Part shown: positions 11,474-20,900 of the stretch, one piece after another
Layout of the letters: every line of letters begins with the position of its first letter
Numbering within the stretch: position 1 is the stretch's first letter
Origin: a virus
Length of the DNA stretch: 41,378 bases
Virus record (IMG/VR): IMGVR_UViG_3300013108_000213
Coordinates: 1 to 41,378 of that record
Direction: 5' to 3' (one strand)
The notes under the pieces: generated by a model
What the model was told of the DNA's origin: nothing
The model's database searches: none
What the model saw: only the letters and a program-made list of their open reading frames with translations
Made by a program: the position numbers and the translations under genes

Positions 11474-11923
11474 ATGAAATTATCACAAGCAATCAAACAA
11501 TTTAAATCTGCGGATACTTATAAGAATCAGGGTAGTATTCATTGGTTCGTATGGTTATTAGAAAACCCGAACTCACCTATTGCTATGGCGGGTGCTGTGG
11601 ATTTATATAACCATGATATTATTCATATCTTGCTGGATAGGGGCATGAACACCAAAGATGAAGCTATGGTCATAGGGTTTACAATGGGGAATTCAGATAC
11701 TACCTCAGAATGGGTTAAGCGTTTGTTCTTATTTTGTGCGAAATGGTTATATCCTGATGGGTATAGATTTCTGGAAGATGAGATTATCGAATACGAGAGG
11801 GGCTATGCTTATGGTCAATCTTTGAAAAGGCGGAACATTCATCTAGAAACATTTAACACCAGCGAGGATATTCGGGATATTAGAAAGCGATTTGGGATTA
11901 ATTACATAGAAACAAGGAATTAA
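11474..11923 (+). CDS. COQ4-motif protein
   Basis: A 149-residue protein with NHDIIHILLDRG...KDE: H47-D48-x2-H51 followed after exactly 11 residues by E63. This HDxxH-x11-E arrangement is the metal-ligand signature of COQ4, a protein of ubiquinone biosynthesis. Surrounding text also resembles that family (DLYNHDIIHILL, then a helix AMVIGFTMG). The C-terminal third (FLEDEIIEYERGYAYGQS) is helical. There is no Shine-Dalgarno before the ATG, and the late promoter at 11461 predicts a leaderless transcript; no other in-frame start occurs before residue 38. Remote homology to COQ4 is likely, the biochemical role in the phage is unknown, and a quinone/lipid or structural role are both open. Confidence 0.7.
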   Translation: MKLSQAIKQFKSADTYKNQGSIHWFVWLLENPNSPIAMAGAVDLYNHDIIHILLDRGMNTKDEAMVIGFTMGNSDTTSEWVKRLFLFCAKWLYPDGYRFLEDEIIEYERGYAYGQSLKRRNIHLETFNTSEDIRDIRKRFGINYIETRN

Positions 11924-11956
11924 TTTAAATATGCTATTAAAAATTAAGATAAGTTT

Positions 11957-11964
11957 TATAAATA
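11957..11964 (+). promoter_or_regulatory. T4-type late promoter
   Basis: TATAAATA 15 bases before the ATG of the small basic gene at 11980, giving a predicted leader of about ten bases. It may drive the whole baseplate block that follows. Confidence 0.7.
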
Positions 11965-11979
11965 AGAAGGTAACGTCAG

Positions 11980-12114
11980 ATGAAGGCAAAAGAGTTTACT
12001 AGAAAAGAGAGAATCAGGAAAGTTACATCTATTGGGAATTCTGTTCGCTCATGTCCAAAGAACAAGCATAAGAGAAGATGTTGGAAAAGGTATAGAGGAC
12101 AAGGCAGAAGATAA
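11980..12114 (+). CDS. Small very basic late protein (44 aa)
   Basis: A 44-residue protein with about 18 Lys/Arg and two Cys (SCPKNKHKRRCWKRYRG). AAGG lies before the ATG and a late promoter box immediately upstream. It precedes gene 25. Its composition suggests binding to nucleic acid or to an acidic surface. No family is recognised. Confidence 0.7.
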   Translation: MKAKEFTRKERIRKVTSIGNSVRSCPKNKHKRRCWKRYRGQGRR

Positions 12115-12182
12115 TACTTGACCCAGCCGACAAGCATAAGCTAACATAAATCAAAATCGAATGTAAGGAAAAAGTTAATAAA

Positions 12183-12596
12183 ATGCCTATTTTTACCAAA
12201 CCATTAAGTACGACAAATCGGACTTGGAGCGATATAGATTTAGATTTTACATCCCATCCAGTAACAGGGGATATTAATAGGAAAAGGGGCGTAGAAGCTA
12301 TTAAGAGATCAGTAAGAAATCTGATTTTGACCGATAAGTATGAACGTCCATTTAATCCAGAACTGGGAAGCGGATTGGCTGGATTATTGTTTGAGTTGGT
12401 TACACCGACAACAGCAACTGTTATTAAATTGCAGATTAAGGAATTACTAGAGAATTATGAACCTAGAATTATTCTTGATGATATTAAGATACAAGGTGAT
12501 ATAGACAGAAACGGATATTTCGTTACTTTAAAATTTACACCAATTAATACAATACAGCCAGTCGTATTAGAGCTGTTCTTGGAGAGACTACGATAA
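12183..12596 (+). CDS. 25: Baseplate wedge protein gp25
   Basis: A 137-residue T4 gp25/lysozyme-like baseplate wedge protein. Family marks are the N-terminal SDIDLDFTSHPVTGDI, RSVRNLILTDKYERPFNPELGSGL and the NYEPRI segment (the conserved EPR of gp25-like proteins), ending in a beta-rich LELFLERLR. gp25 sits at the inner wedge and links sheath initiation to gp6 and gp53. The gene overlaps gene 6 by one base (TAATG), the usual T4-like order. Upstream, AAGGAAAA is the ribosome site; a weak sigma70-like pair (TTGACC 12118, TAACAT 12142) is also present. Confidence 0.93.
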   Translation: MPIFTKPLSTTNRTWSDIDLDFTSHPVTGDINRKRGVEAIKRSVRNLILTDKYERPFNPELGSGLAGLLFELVTPTTATVIKLQIKELLENYEPRIILDDIKIQGDIDRNGYFVTLKFTPINTIQPVVLELFLERLR

Positions 12597-14425
12597 TGCC
12601 AATATCAAATAAACTACGGATTACAGATTTAGATTTTGAACAGATTAAAATAAACTTGAAGGAATATCTGAGAGCTCAAACTGAATTTGAAGATTATGAT
12701 TTTGAGGGAAGTGGTCTAGCGATCCTTATTGACCTTCTTGCATACAATACTCATTACATGGGTTACTATGCTAATATGCTTGCGAATGAAATGTTTTTGG
12801 ATTCTTCCGCATTAAGAGAGTCTATCCTATCTCACGCAAAACACCTCAACGTATTTCCAACATCCAGACGTTCCGCATCTGCAATGCTAAACATGACCTT
12901 CTCTCCAAGTGGTGCTCCAACCGCTTTACTAATCGACAAAGGAACAAGATTCACAACAAGTATTAATGGAATTAGATATGGATTTCTGACTCCAACATCT
13001 ACTACTGTTCCGAGATCAGCAACTGGAACTTACTCTGTTACAAATTTAAAAATAGTCGAGGGTCAGATATTACGAAGATCGTATGTTGTAAATGGTGCCG
13101 ATCCAGAACAAAGATTTATACTTCCAAATACAAATGTAGATACCACAACTATTACTGTAACGGTACAAAAATCAGCAAGTGATACTACGTTAACGACATA
13201 TAAAGATGCAACCAGTTTGGATGTTAATACTGTTAAGTCATCAGACAACGTATTCTTTTTAGAAGAAATAGAAGGAAGTACATACGAACTTTTCTTTGGT
13301 GATGGTTCTGTTGGTACACAGGTTGAGGATGGTAATATTATTTTTATTGAATATATTACAACTTTAGGAGCTGCAGCGAATCAAGCAAATGTATTTACTG
13401 CTGTTGGTACTGTTGCATCTTTAACATCTAATCAATATATTTTAGAAACTTCTGTTGCGGCAACTGGTGGGAGTGAGAAACAATCAGATCGTTCTCTTAA
13501 ATTTCAAGCACCTAAACTTTATTCCGCACAAAGACGTGCTACAACAAAAGAAGATTATAAAGCAATTATATTAGAACAAAGACCTGACATAGAATCTATA
13601 ACTGTTTATGGTGGTGAGGATGCAGACCCAGTACAGTATGGAAAAGTTTTTGTTGCTGTCAAACCATCTGGTAATAATACATTTAGTACAACAACAAAGG
13701 ATGAAATCAAAACTACTATTCTTGATAAGGTGAATGTTGTTACAGTACAACCTGAGATAATTGATCCTATATTCTTTTATCTTCTAATAGATGCTACGGT
13801 AAACTATGATCCTGTTAAACTCTTAACTGATGCGGCATCACTTGAAATAAATATTGATACTTCTATCCAAAGTTATTTCCAAACAGATTTGGAAAAGTTC
13901 GATCAGAAGTTTAGATACTCACAGTTAGTTCAAGACATTGATCTTACGGATAGTGCTGTTAGGAATAATAAAACGAATATAAGATACCAACAAAGAATTG
14001 TACCAAATAATTTTAGTGTTGCTCAAACATTTACGCAATACTTTACTAATGCATTGAAGAAGGGAAGTTTTGTTTCAACTTCATTTACAGGTGCTGATGG
14101 TAATACATATTCTTTGGTTGATGATTCTTCAGGAAATATTAAAGCTGCAAGAACAACAAGCGGTGTAGTAGATAGTCCTGCTGTATATTTAACACAACCA
14201 GACGGTACAAAGAATCAGGGAACGATTGATTACGATACTGGAAAAGTAGAATTGAATGGATTGATTATTGCAACGATTTCGGATGGAACACAGACGGTTC
14301 GATTAACCGTTACACCCGAAGTAAACAATTCTGATATTATACCATTGAGGGAACAGGTTTTAACTTATGATGTTACAGATACAGAATCTATTAAAATAAC
14401 CATGAACTCTGAGACAATAATCTAA
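12596..14425 (+). CDS. 6: Baseplate wedge protein gp6
   Basis: A 609-residue gp6-like wedge subunit. The N-terminus (LDFEQIKINLKEYLRAQTEFEDYDFEGSG then LIDLLAYNTHYMGYYANMLANEMF) is the well-conserved start of the T4 gp6/phage J-protein family, with the later YGGEDADPVQYGKVFVAVKP block also typical. gp6 dimers form the iris-like inner ring of the baseplate with gp7 and gp53. It is joined to gene 25 and to the next gene by single-base TAATG overlaps, indicating coupled translation and matched stoichiometry. Confidence 0.93.
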   Translation: MPISNKLRITDLDFEQIKINLKEYLRAQTEFEDYDFEGSGLAILIDLLAYNTHYMGYYANMLANEMFLDSSALRESILSHAKHLNVFPTSRRSASAMLNMTFSPSGAPTALLIDKGTRFTTSINGIRYGFLTPTSTTVPRSATGTYSVTNLKIVEGQILRRSYVVNGADPEQRFILPNTNVDTTTITVTVQKSASDTTLTTYKDATSLDVNTVKSSDNVFFLEEIEGSTYELFFGDGSVGTQVEDGNIIFIEYITTLGAAANQANVFTAVGTVASLTSNQYILETSVAATGGSEKQSDRSLKFQAPKLYSAQRRATTKEDYKAIILEQRPDIESITVYGGEDADPVQYGKVFVAVKPSGNNTFSTTTKDEIKTTILDKVNVVTVQPEIIDPIFFYLLIDATVNYDPVKLLTDAASLEINIDTSIQSYFQTDLEKFDQKFRYSQLVQDIDLTDSAVRNNKTNIRYQQRIVPNNFSVAQTFTQYFTNALKKGSFVSTSFTGADGNTYSLVDDSSGNIKAARTTSGVVDSPAVYLTQPDGTKNQGTIDYDTGKVELNGLIIATISDGTQTVRLTVTPEVNNSDIIPLREQVLTYDVTDTESIKITMNSETII

Positions 14426-16500
14426 TGGCAAAGGTAAATCCGAATCAACCATTTCATCCTACGTTTGATGAACGGATAAGTGTCAAGGTAGAGAATCAGC
14501 TTCCTGCTTTTATTACACAGGATCATCCTACCTTTATATCGTTTATGCAAGCGTATTATGAGTATATGGAACAAAAGGGGAAACCCTATGAGATCATTGG
14601 TAATTTAAATAATTACGCAGACCTCGGAAAAACTACGGATGAATTTTTAAAGTATTTTAAAAGTCAGTTCGCAGTAGATATTCCAGAGATTGCATTTAAC
14701 TCTGCTAACAAACCTCTTGCATTAAAACGATTAAGAGATTTCTATCGTGCAAAGGGTAGTGAGAAATCATTTGATTTTTTCTTTAGGTTATTATATAATC
14801 AGGAAATTGAATTGTACTATCCCTCTGTTGATATACTTAGAACCTCGGATGGTAGATATGATAAAAGTCAAATTGTTAGGTGTGTTGATGCGAGTGGTAC
14901 AGACCAAGTATTTAATTTAATTGGAAAGAAAATTACTGGATCGGTTTCTGGTGCAACTGCTCTTGTTGAATCTATATTAAAAGAGAGTGTTGGTTCTACA
15001 TTGGTTTCAACAATTTATCTTTCTGGAACGATTGGAATTTTTGTAGGTGGTGAAACAATAACAGATGGTAATATTACTTTTGATCTTGGAAAGATGTTAA
15101 CGGAAGTAGAAGTAGTTGTTGCTGGAAATAATTATCCTCTTGGGGCTACAGTTCCCATTAGTGGTGGTGGTGTCGTAAACTCTGGTGCTGTTTGTAAGAT
15201 TGCAGAATTGAGTGAAGGATCAATACTGACTGTTACGATTGCTGATGGTGGAAGTGGTTATATTGTCGGTGATAAGTTTACAGTTGACGATACAAATGTT
15301 CTATCTATTAATGGTAGAAGCGCTAGTGTTATTGTTAAAGCGGTAGATGGTTCTGGTGCAGTTACCGAAGTTGAATTGGAAAATACTGGAAGGGGTTATA
15401 CTGGTATACCAGTTCTTACTGGTGGGAGTGGTGTTGGTTTTATTCCTACTATAGTTGGTTGGGATATTGGTGGTATTAAAAAGATAAGTATAGATAACAA
15501 TGGTTTTGGATTTACCTCAGAACCAGATTTAGACTTAACAGGACTTGGAGATGGAAGTGCATCTGCATTTGCTAGTGTAGGTGCTTATGTTGGAAATTAT
15601 AATGTCGGGTTTACTGGTGATAAAGGATTTTTATCTGCTAATAAATATATCCAAGATAGTAGTTATTATCAACTATATTCTTATGTAATTACTTCTGGCG
15701 AAACAATCGACAAATGGCGTAATTTTGTAAAGAGAGCAATACATCCTGCTGGTTTAGCATTGTTTGGTAGGTATCAATTAATATCAAACTTAAAAACTAA
15801 TTTACGAATTACTGGAATACCACAGACATCTAAATATAAAATTATTTTCCATGATGGTTCGATTGAACCGCCAAAAATATTAAATTTGAAAATAGATTCA
15901 TGCGAAGGTGTAACGTGGGTTGTTGATGGTGAAGATTATGATTTAATAGCTAATGCTGTAACTGAAACCGAGGATGATGGTTTACTAACTGGAATTATAG
16001 ATGATGGTGAAGATTTTGAAACCATCACCGAGTTTGTTGGTGTTTATATTGAACCAACTAAATGTCAGATTTATGAGCAAGACTTAGGTATTCAGAAATT
16101 AGTTGATGGGGGATTTGATGATTATCTTTTTGTCGATATAGTTGCTACGAGGATGGGTAATTTTGGATTGATAGATGAAGCAACTACTAATCCACAAGAC
16201 TATGGTTGGCTTGGACAAACCATGTCTTTTGAATCACAGTTGAGGTTAGGCCCAATCAAACGAAGTTTAGATAGACTGAAATTTAATATGCAAGGTGGAT
16301 ATAGTCAGAAGTGGGGTGTTGTGGTAAATGGGTGGCAACAATCAGGAACATCTATTGAGTCTTTTAAGAATGACAAGGTTTCAGATTATATATTCTTTGC
16401 TGGAAGTAAACATAAGAAAGTAACAAACGCTACAATAACACAGTTCGTAACGGCAGATGAGGCAAGTTGGCCTGCAAATACTACTCTGCCATTTTCATAA
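14425..16500 (+). CDS. Baseplate wedge structural protein, probable gp7 counterpart
   Basis: A 691-residue virion protein in the position of T4 gene 7. The N-terminus (LPAFITQDHPTFISFMQAYYEYMEQKG...) followed by LRDFYRAKGSEKSFDFFFRLLYNQEIELYYP is characteristic of the large baseplate proteins of T4-like marine phages. The middle carries repeated Gly-rich beta modules (IADGGSGYIVGD, ENTGRGYTGIPVL), also found in the two proteins downstream. Assignment as the gp7 equivalent rests on position and on relatives in marine myoviruses rather than clear similarity to T4 gp7, which is larger. Confidence 0.75.
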   Translation: MAKVNPNQPFHPTFDERISVKVENQLPAFITQDHPTFISFMQAYYEYMEQKGKPYEIIGNLNNYADLGKTTDEFLKYFKSQFAVDIPEIAFNSANKPLALKRLRDFYRAKGSEKSFDFFFRLLYNQEIELYYPSVDILRTSDGRYDKSQIVRCVDASGTDQVFNLIGKKITGSVSGATALVESILKESVGSTLVSTIYLSGTIGIFVGGETITDGNITFDLGKMLTEVEVVVAGNNYPLGATVPISGGGVVNSGAVCKIAELSEGSILTVTIADGGSGYIVGDKFTVDDTNVLSINGRSASVIVKAVDGSGAVTEVELENTGRGYTGIPVLTGGSGVGFIPTIVGWDIGGIKKISIDNNGFGFTSEPDLDLTGLGDGSASAFASVGAYVGNYNVGFTGDKGFLSANKYIQDSSYYQLYSYVITSGETIDKWRNFVKRAIHPAGLALFGRYQLISNLKTNLRITGIPQTSKYKIIFHDGSIEPPKILNLKIDSCEGVTWVVDGEDYDLIANAVTETEDDGLLTGIIDDGEDFETITEFVGVYIEPTKCQIYEQDLGIQKLVDGGFDDYLFVDIVATRMGNFGLIDEATTNPQDYGWLGQTMSFESQLRLGPIKRSLDRLKFNMQGGYSQKWGVVVNGWQQSGTSIESFKNDKVSDYIFFAGSKHKKVTNATITQFVTADEASWPANTTLPFS

Positions 16501-16515
16501 ATTTTAAAAAAGTAT

Positions 16516-16523
16516 TATAAATA
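16516..16523 (+). promoter_or_regulatory. T4-type late promoter
   Basis: TATAAATA 33 bases before the ATG of gene 8, in the short gap after the gp7-like gene. The ribosome site AAAGGAAAAT lies between promoter and start. Confidence 0.78.
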
Positions 16524-16556
16524 TACAAAGACAAACATTAAAAGGAAAATGTAATT

Positions 16557-17897
16557 ATGAGTGCTATAATCCATAACAGTTTTAGAAAATACAATGCAGA
16601 TAACTTTATCACATCTATCGGAACAAATAAAGTTTATCTGATGATAGGTAAAGATTCGCCGTGGTCTGGAGCTAGCGCTGGTGAATATTCGGAAACAACT
16701 CCCAATGATGCGTTGATTCCTATTCCTATTGATACAACAATCGCTCCATTCCTACATCACAAGGATATGATTGCAGCTAAATTAATTCCATTGTCAAGTG
16801 CATCTCATGTTATCAAGAGAGTTAACTGGACTAGTGGTACGGTTTACACAGAATACAGTCATACGATTGATGATATTATAGATGAGGACTTCTTTGTTTT
16901 TACAAGTACCTTTAGAGTTTATAAATGTATTAGTAATTTTGATGGAGCTGTTTCTACTGTAGAACCTACTGGTGTTTCAACGGATATTATTGAAACAGCA
17001 GATAACTATAGATGGAAGTTTATGTTTGAAGTTCCACAGGGAGAGGTTTTGAAATTTGTAACAAGTGATTGGATTCCAGTTAAGAAATTACCTGCTGATG
17101 ACACAAGTGAACAATGGGATGTACAGACCGCCGCTGTTGATGGTGCGTTAGATCATATTGACGTAACTAATGGTGGGAGTAGTTATAAGTCAAACACAGG
17201 AACAGCACAAACAGGAACAACGAATACTATTACCTTAGAAGCGGGTGCAGATGCGAATGATGATTATTATAATGGATTGACAGTTTATATTACTCAAGGT
17301 ACTGGTATAAATCAGTTCAAAACAATTACTGGTTATGATGGTACGTCAAAAGTTGCGACAGTTGATAGTGATTGGGCAGCTGGACAAACACCAAACAATA
17401 CTAGTGTTTATATAGTATCACCCGCTGTTACAATTACAAAAGATGCAAGTACAAGTGCTGCTGGTGCTGTTGCAAGAGTTTCAAGTGTTGTTGGTGGAGT
17501 TATTAAAAAGATTGCTATGATTTCCGCAGGCACAGGATATAGGTTTGCGACTGCTGCTATTTCTGGTGGTGGTGGAACTGCTTGCGTACTCGAACCAAGA
17601 ATGTCTCCCTCTGGTGGACATGGTTCAGATGCTGTTGCAGAATTAGGTGGTGCGTATGTTATGTTGAACGCTAGACTGATCGGTGCGGAAGGTGCTGACT
17701 TTCCAGTAGGAGATGATTTTAGAAAAGTACATCTTCTATCTAATCCAACCACAGGTGGAGTACCAGCAACTGCTACAACTTATAACGCTCTTGAAATTGA
17801 TGATGGATCGGGAGAAATGATTTATACAGAATTCAGAACTCCAATTAATAGAGCATCTGATTCTACAGAGGATATAAAACTAGTTGTCGAATTCTAG
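16557..17897 (+). CDS. 8: Baseplate wedge protein gp8
   Basis: A 446-residue gp8-like protein. T4 gp8 features are clear: SIGTNKVYLMIGKDSPW near the N-terminus, HHKDMIAAKLI, VIKRVNWTSGTVYTEYSH, then FRVYKCISNFDGAVSTVEPTG and YRWKFMFEVP. T4 gp8 has 334 residues; the excess here is mainly an inserted Gly/Ser-rich beta region between about residues 200 and 390 (NGGSSYKSNTG, ISAGTGYRFATAAISGGGG) similar to modules in the neighbouring proteins. gp8 forms a dimer in the outer wedge. It has its own late promoter. Confidence 0.92.
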   Translation: MSAIIHNSFRKYNADNFITSIGTNKVYLMIGKDSPWSGASAGEYSETTPNDALIPIPIDTTIAPFLHHKDMIAAKLIPLSSASHVIKRVNWTSGTVYTEYSHTIDDIIDEDFFVFTSTFRVYKCISNFDGAVSTVEPTGVSTDIIETADNYRWKFMFEVPQGEVLKFVTSDWIPVKKLPADDTSEQWDVQTAAVDGALDHIDVTNGGSSYKSNTGTAQTGTTNTITLEAGADANDDYYNGLTVYITQGTGINQFKTITGYDGTSKVATVDSDWAAGQTPNNTSVYIVSPAVTITKDASTSAAGAVARVSSVVGGVIKKIAMISAGTGYRFATAAISGGGGTACVLEPRMSPSGGHGSDAVAELGGAYVMLNARLIGAEGADFPVGDDFRKVHLLSNPTTGGVPATATTYNALEIDDGSGEMIYTEFRTPINRASDSTEDIKLVVEF

Positions 17898-17905
17898 TAT
17901 AAATA
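17898..17905 (+). promoter_or_regulatory. T4-type late promoter
   Basis: TATAAATA directly after the gp8 stop and 24 bases before the ATG of the giant structural gene; AAGGGT between them is the ribosome site. Confidence 0.78.
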
Positions 17906-17929
17906 AAAATAAAACAATAAGGGTAAATT

Positions 17930-20900
17930 ATGTCTGAAAATAATATTACAATTAATACAAACCAAAGTCCTTACTTTGATGATTTTGATGACAATAAGAA
18001 TTTTCATCAAGTCATGTACAAGCCATCTCTGCCTGTACAGGCAAGAGAGTTAACTACTCAGCAATCCATTCACCGAGATCAGATAAAGAAGTTAGGCGAT
18101 CATGTTTTCAAGAATGGTAGTAAGGTAACTGGCGCTGACGTAACATTAAACCTAGATTATGAATTTGTTAAATTACAAAATCAATTAAACGGTGTTGATA
18201 TAAATGTTGCAAACTTTGAAGGTAAAACTGTTGTTGGTAATCAATCAGGTACTAAAGCACTAGTAATAGGTAACGTAGCTGAAGATACAGATGCAGGCGA
18301 TCCTGATACCCTTTTTGTTAGATACCTTACAGGTGGATCAATAACAGATGGTGTACAGGGAATTAAAGTTGATACTAATGGCTCTGGTTATACTAGTATT
18401 CCTACCGTAGTTATTACACCGACAAATGGTGGAAATGGTGCTACTGCTATTGCAAATGTAAACAATGGTGAAGTAACTTCAGTCGATATGCAAACGCCTG
18501 GTTCTGGTTATTTGTCAGCACCAACAATTACATTTACTGGTGGTGGTGGAAGTTCTACAACCGCAACCGCTACAATAGAAACACAACCCGCTTTTCTTGC
18601 AGGAGAGAGAATTAACTCAACCGATCTCGCAGTTGCCGCTTTAGCTGCAACTTCAGCACCAACTGGTAAAGGTAGTTCGGTATCAATCGCAGAAGGTGTC
18701 TTTTATGTTAATGGTAACTTTATTAAAAATGCAAGTCAAACATTAGTTCTAGATAAGTACACAAACGAACCTTCTTATAAAGTTGGTGTAACGGTTACAG
18801 AAAAGATTATAACTTCTGGTGATGATTCAACATTGTTGGATAATGCACAGGGTTCTTTTAACTTCTCTGCTCCTGGCGCAGATCGTTTAATGCTTGCATT
18901 AACATTTGCAAAGAAAACACTTGACTCTACAGATGACACAGACTTCTTTGAAGTATTAAGACTCAAGGATGGTTTGAAACAAGCTGAGATTTTAGTACCT
19001 CTGTATTCCGAATTAGAAAAAACATTTGCACGAAGAACTTTTGACGAATCGGGTAGTTATACTGTAAGACCTTTTAATGTTCAATTAAAAGATGATCCAA
19101 ACGATAGTACAAAATTTATAGTTAGACTTGATCCTGGCAAAGCGTTTATTGAAGGTTTTGAATATGAGACTATTATATCTCAAAACATTACGATAGATAA
19201 AGCAAGAACGATTGTTAATGTAAATAACTTTGATCGTTTAATGCAGTATGGTAATTATGTTATTGTTAATAATCTCAAAGGTTATTATGATATTACTGAA
19301 AACGAAACTGTTGATCTTCATAACGTAGCACATGGTTCGATTAATGTAACAGACCAATCAACTTATATACTTACTAAAATTGGTACAGCCCGTGTTAGAA
19401 GTATCACCCATGTAACAGGTGCTTCTACTGCTATGATTTCTCATTTATATCTTTACGATATAAAAATTACAACTGATAAATTTGAGAATGTTGAATCAGT
19501 TGTTACAATACCTGATGATCTCAATGCAACTCCTGTTGTTCTTAATGGTAGATGTAACATGGATGATAGTGGTAAGTTGCTTGGACAGACTATCGGTGAT
19601 TTAATACTTCAAGAAACGCAAAACAATACTATGTTGTTTAAGTTGCCACAGAATACAATACAAACTATTCGTGATGACCAGAGTGCTATTGACACAAGTT
19701 ATACAACTAAGAGAACATTTGAAAGTGTTTCGTTTACTGCTGGTGTAGCAACGATTGCAAGTGCTGGTTCTACTGAAACCTTTATAGGTACAAGTGATAC
19801 AAGTGATGCTAATAAATTAGATAACTATCTTGTTACTGTAAAGAGTGTTGGTACATCAGGTTTTGCTGTTGGTGATATAGTAGATTTTTCAGACCCCGCT
19901 GATATTATTGTTAATGCACCTTCAAACACGACACTTACTTTTGATCTAAAACAGTCTGTTAATTTTACCGCAGATATTATTGCAACACTTAACATTGATG
20001 GTAAACAAGAGAAAACGAAAGCGATAGTCAAGTCTAGTACAAAAACTATTGCTACACCAAACACAACTAACCTATTGTCTGATTCATTGGAACGTGCAGA
20101 CCTTCATGCTCTCAGAGCAGTATATGATTCTGCTGATGTGAATAATGATCCCGTACTTCCAACATTGGTTGTTACCTCAACCTCAGATACCATGACGCCT
20201 GGTGAAACGATTACTGGTGCAACATCTGCTGCTACAGGATTAGTTATTAGTGGTGCTGGTGGTTCAACGGATTTAACTTACGTTCCTGTTTCTGGAACTT
20301 TTGTTTCAGAGGATATTCTCGGTGCAACATCTGGTTTTACAAAAACAGTTACAAGTGTGATTGTTGGTTCAAATAATATAACAGATCAATATACTATGGA
20401 TAATGGTCAAAGAGATAACTTCTACGATCATGGAAGAATTATATTAAAGGATGGTGGAACTGCACCTACTGGAAGAATTAGTGTTATCTTTGATTACTTT
20501 ACTCATACTGGCGTAGGATATTTTTCTGTTGACTCTTATGCGGTAGTTGGTTTTGAAAACATCCCAACTTATACTTCACCTGTAACTGGTGAGGAAGTTG
20601 AGTTGAGAGATTGTATTGACTTTAGACCAAGACGAATGGATGGTGCAGATACAATTTCAAATGTTGAATTACCAGCACCGAATACGAACTGGTCTGCTGA
20701 TTATAGTTATTATTTACCAAGAACTGATACAGTTTATTTAAGTAGGGAAAGAAAGTTTGGAAGTAATAAAGGTGTACCTTCTTTAATACCAGTACCGCCT
20801 ATTCGTTTAGATGGTACTATGAATTTGTACATACTAGAGATTCCTGCTTATACATTTAAAGCAACGGATGTTAATGCGAAGTATATCGAAAACAAAAGAT

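Noticed and set aside
12118-12147. TTGACC-N18-TAACAT before gene 25
   Set aside because: Weak hexamers in a late structural block that already has a late promoter at 11957; left as a comment only.
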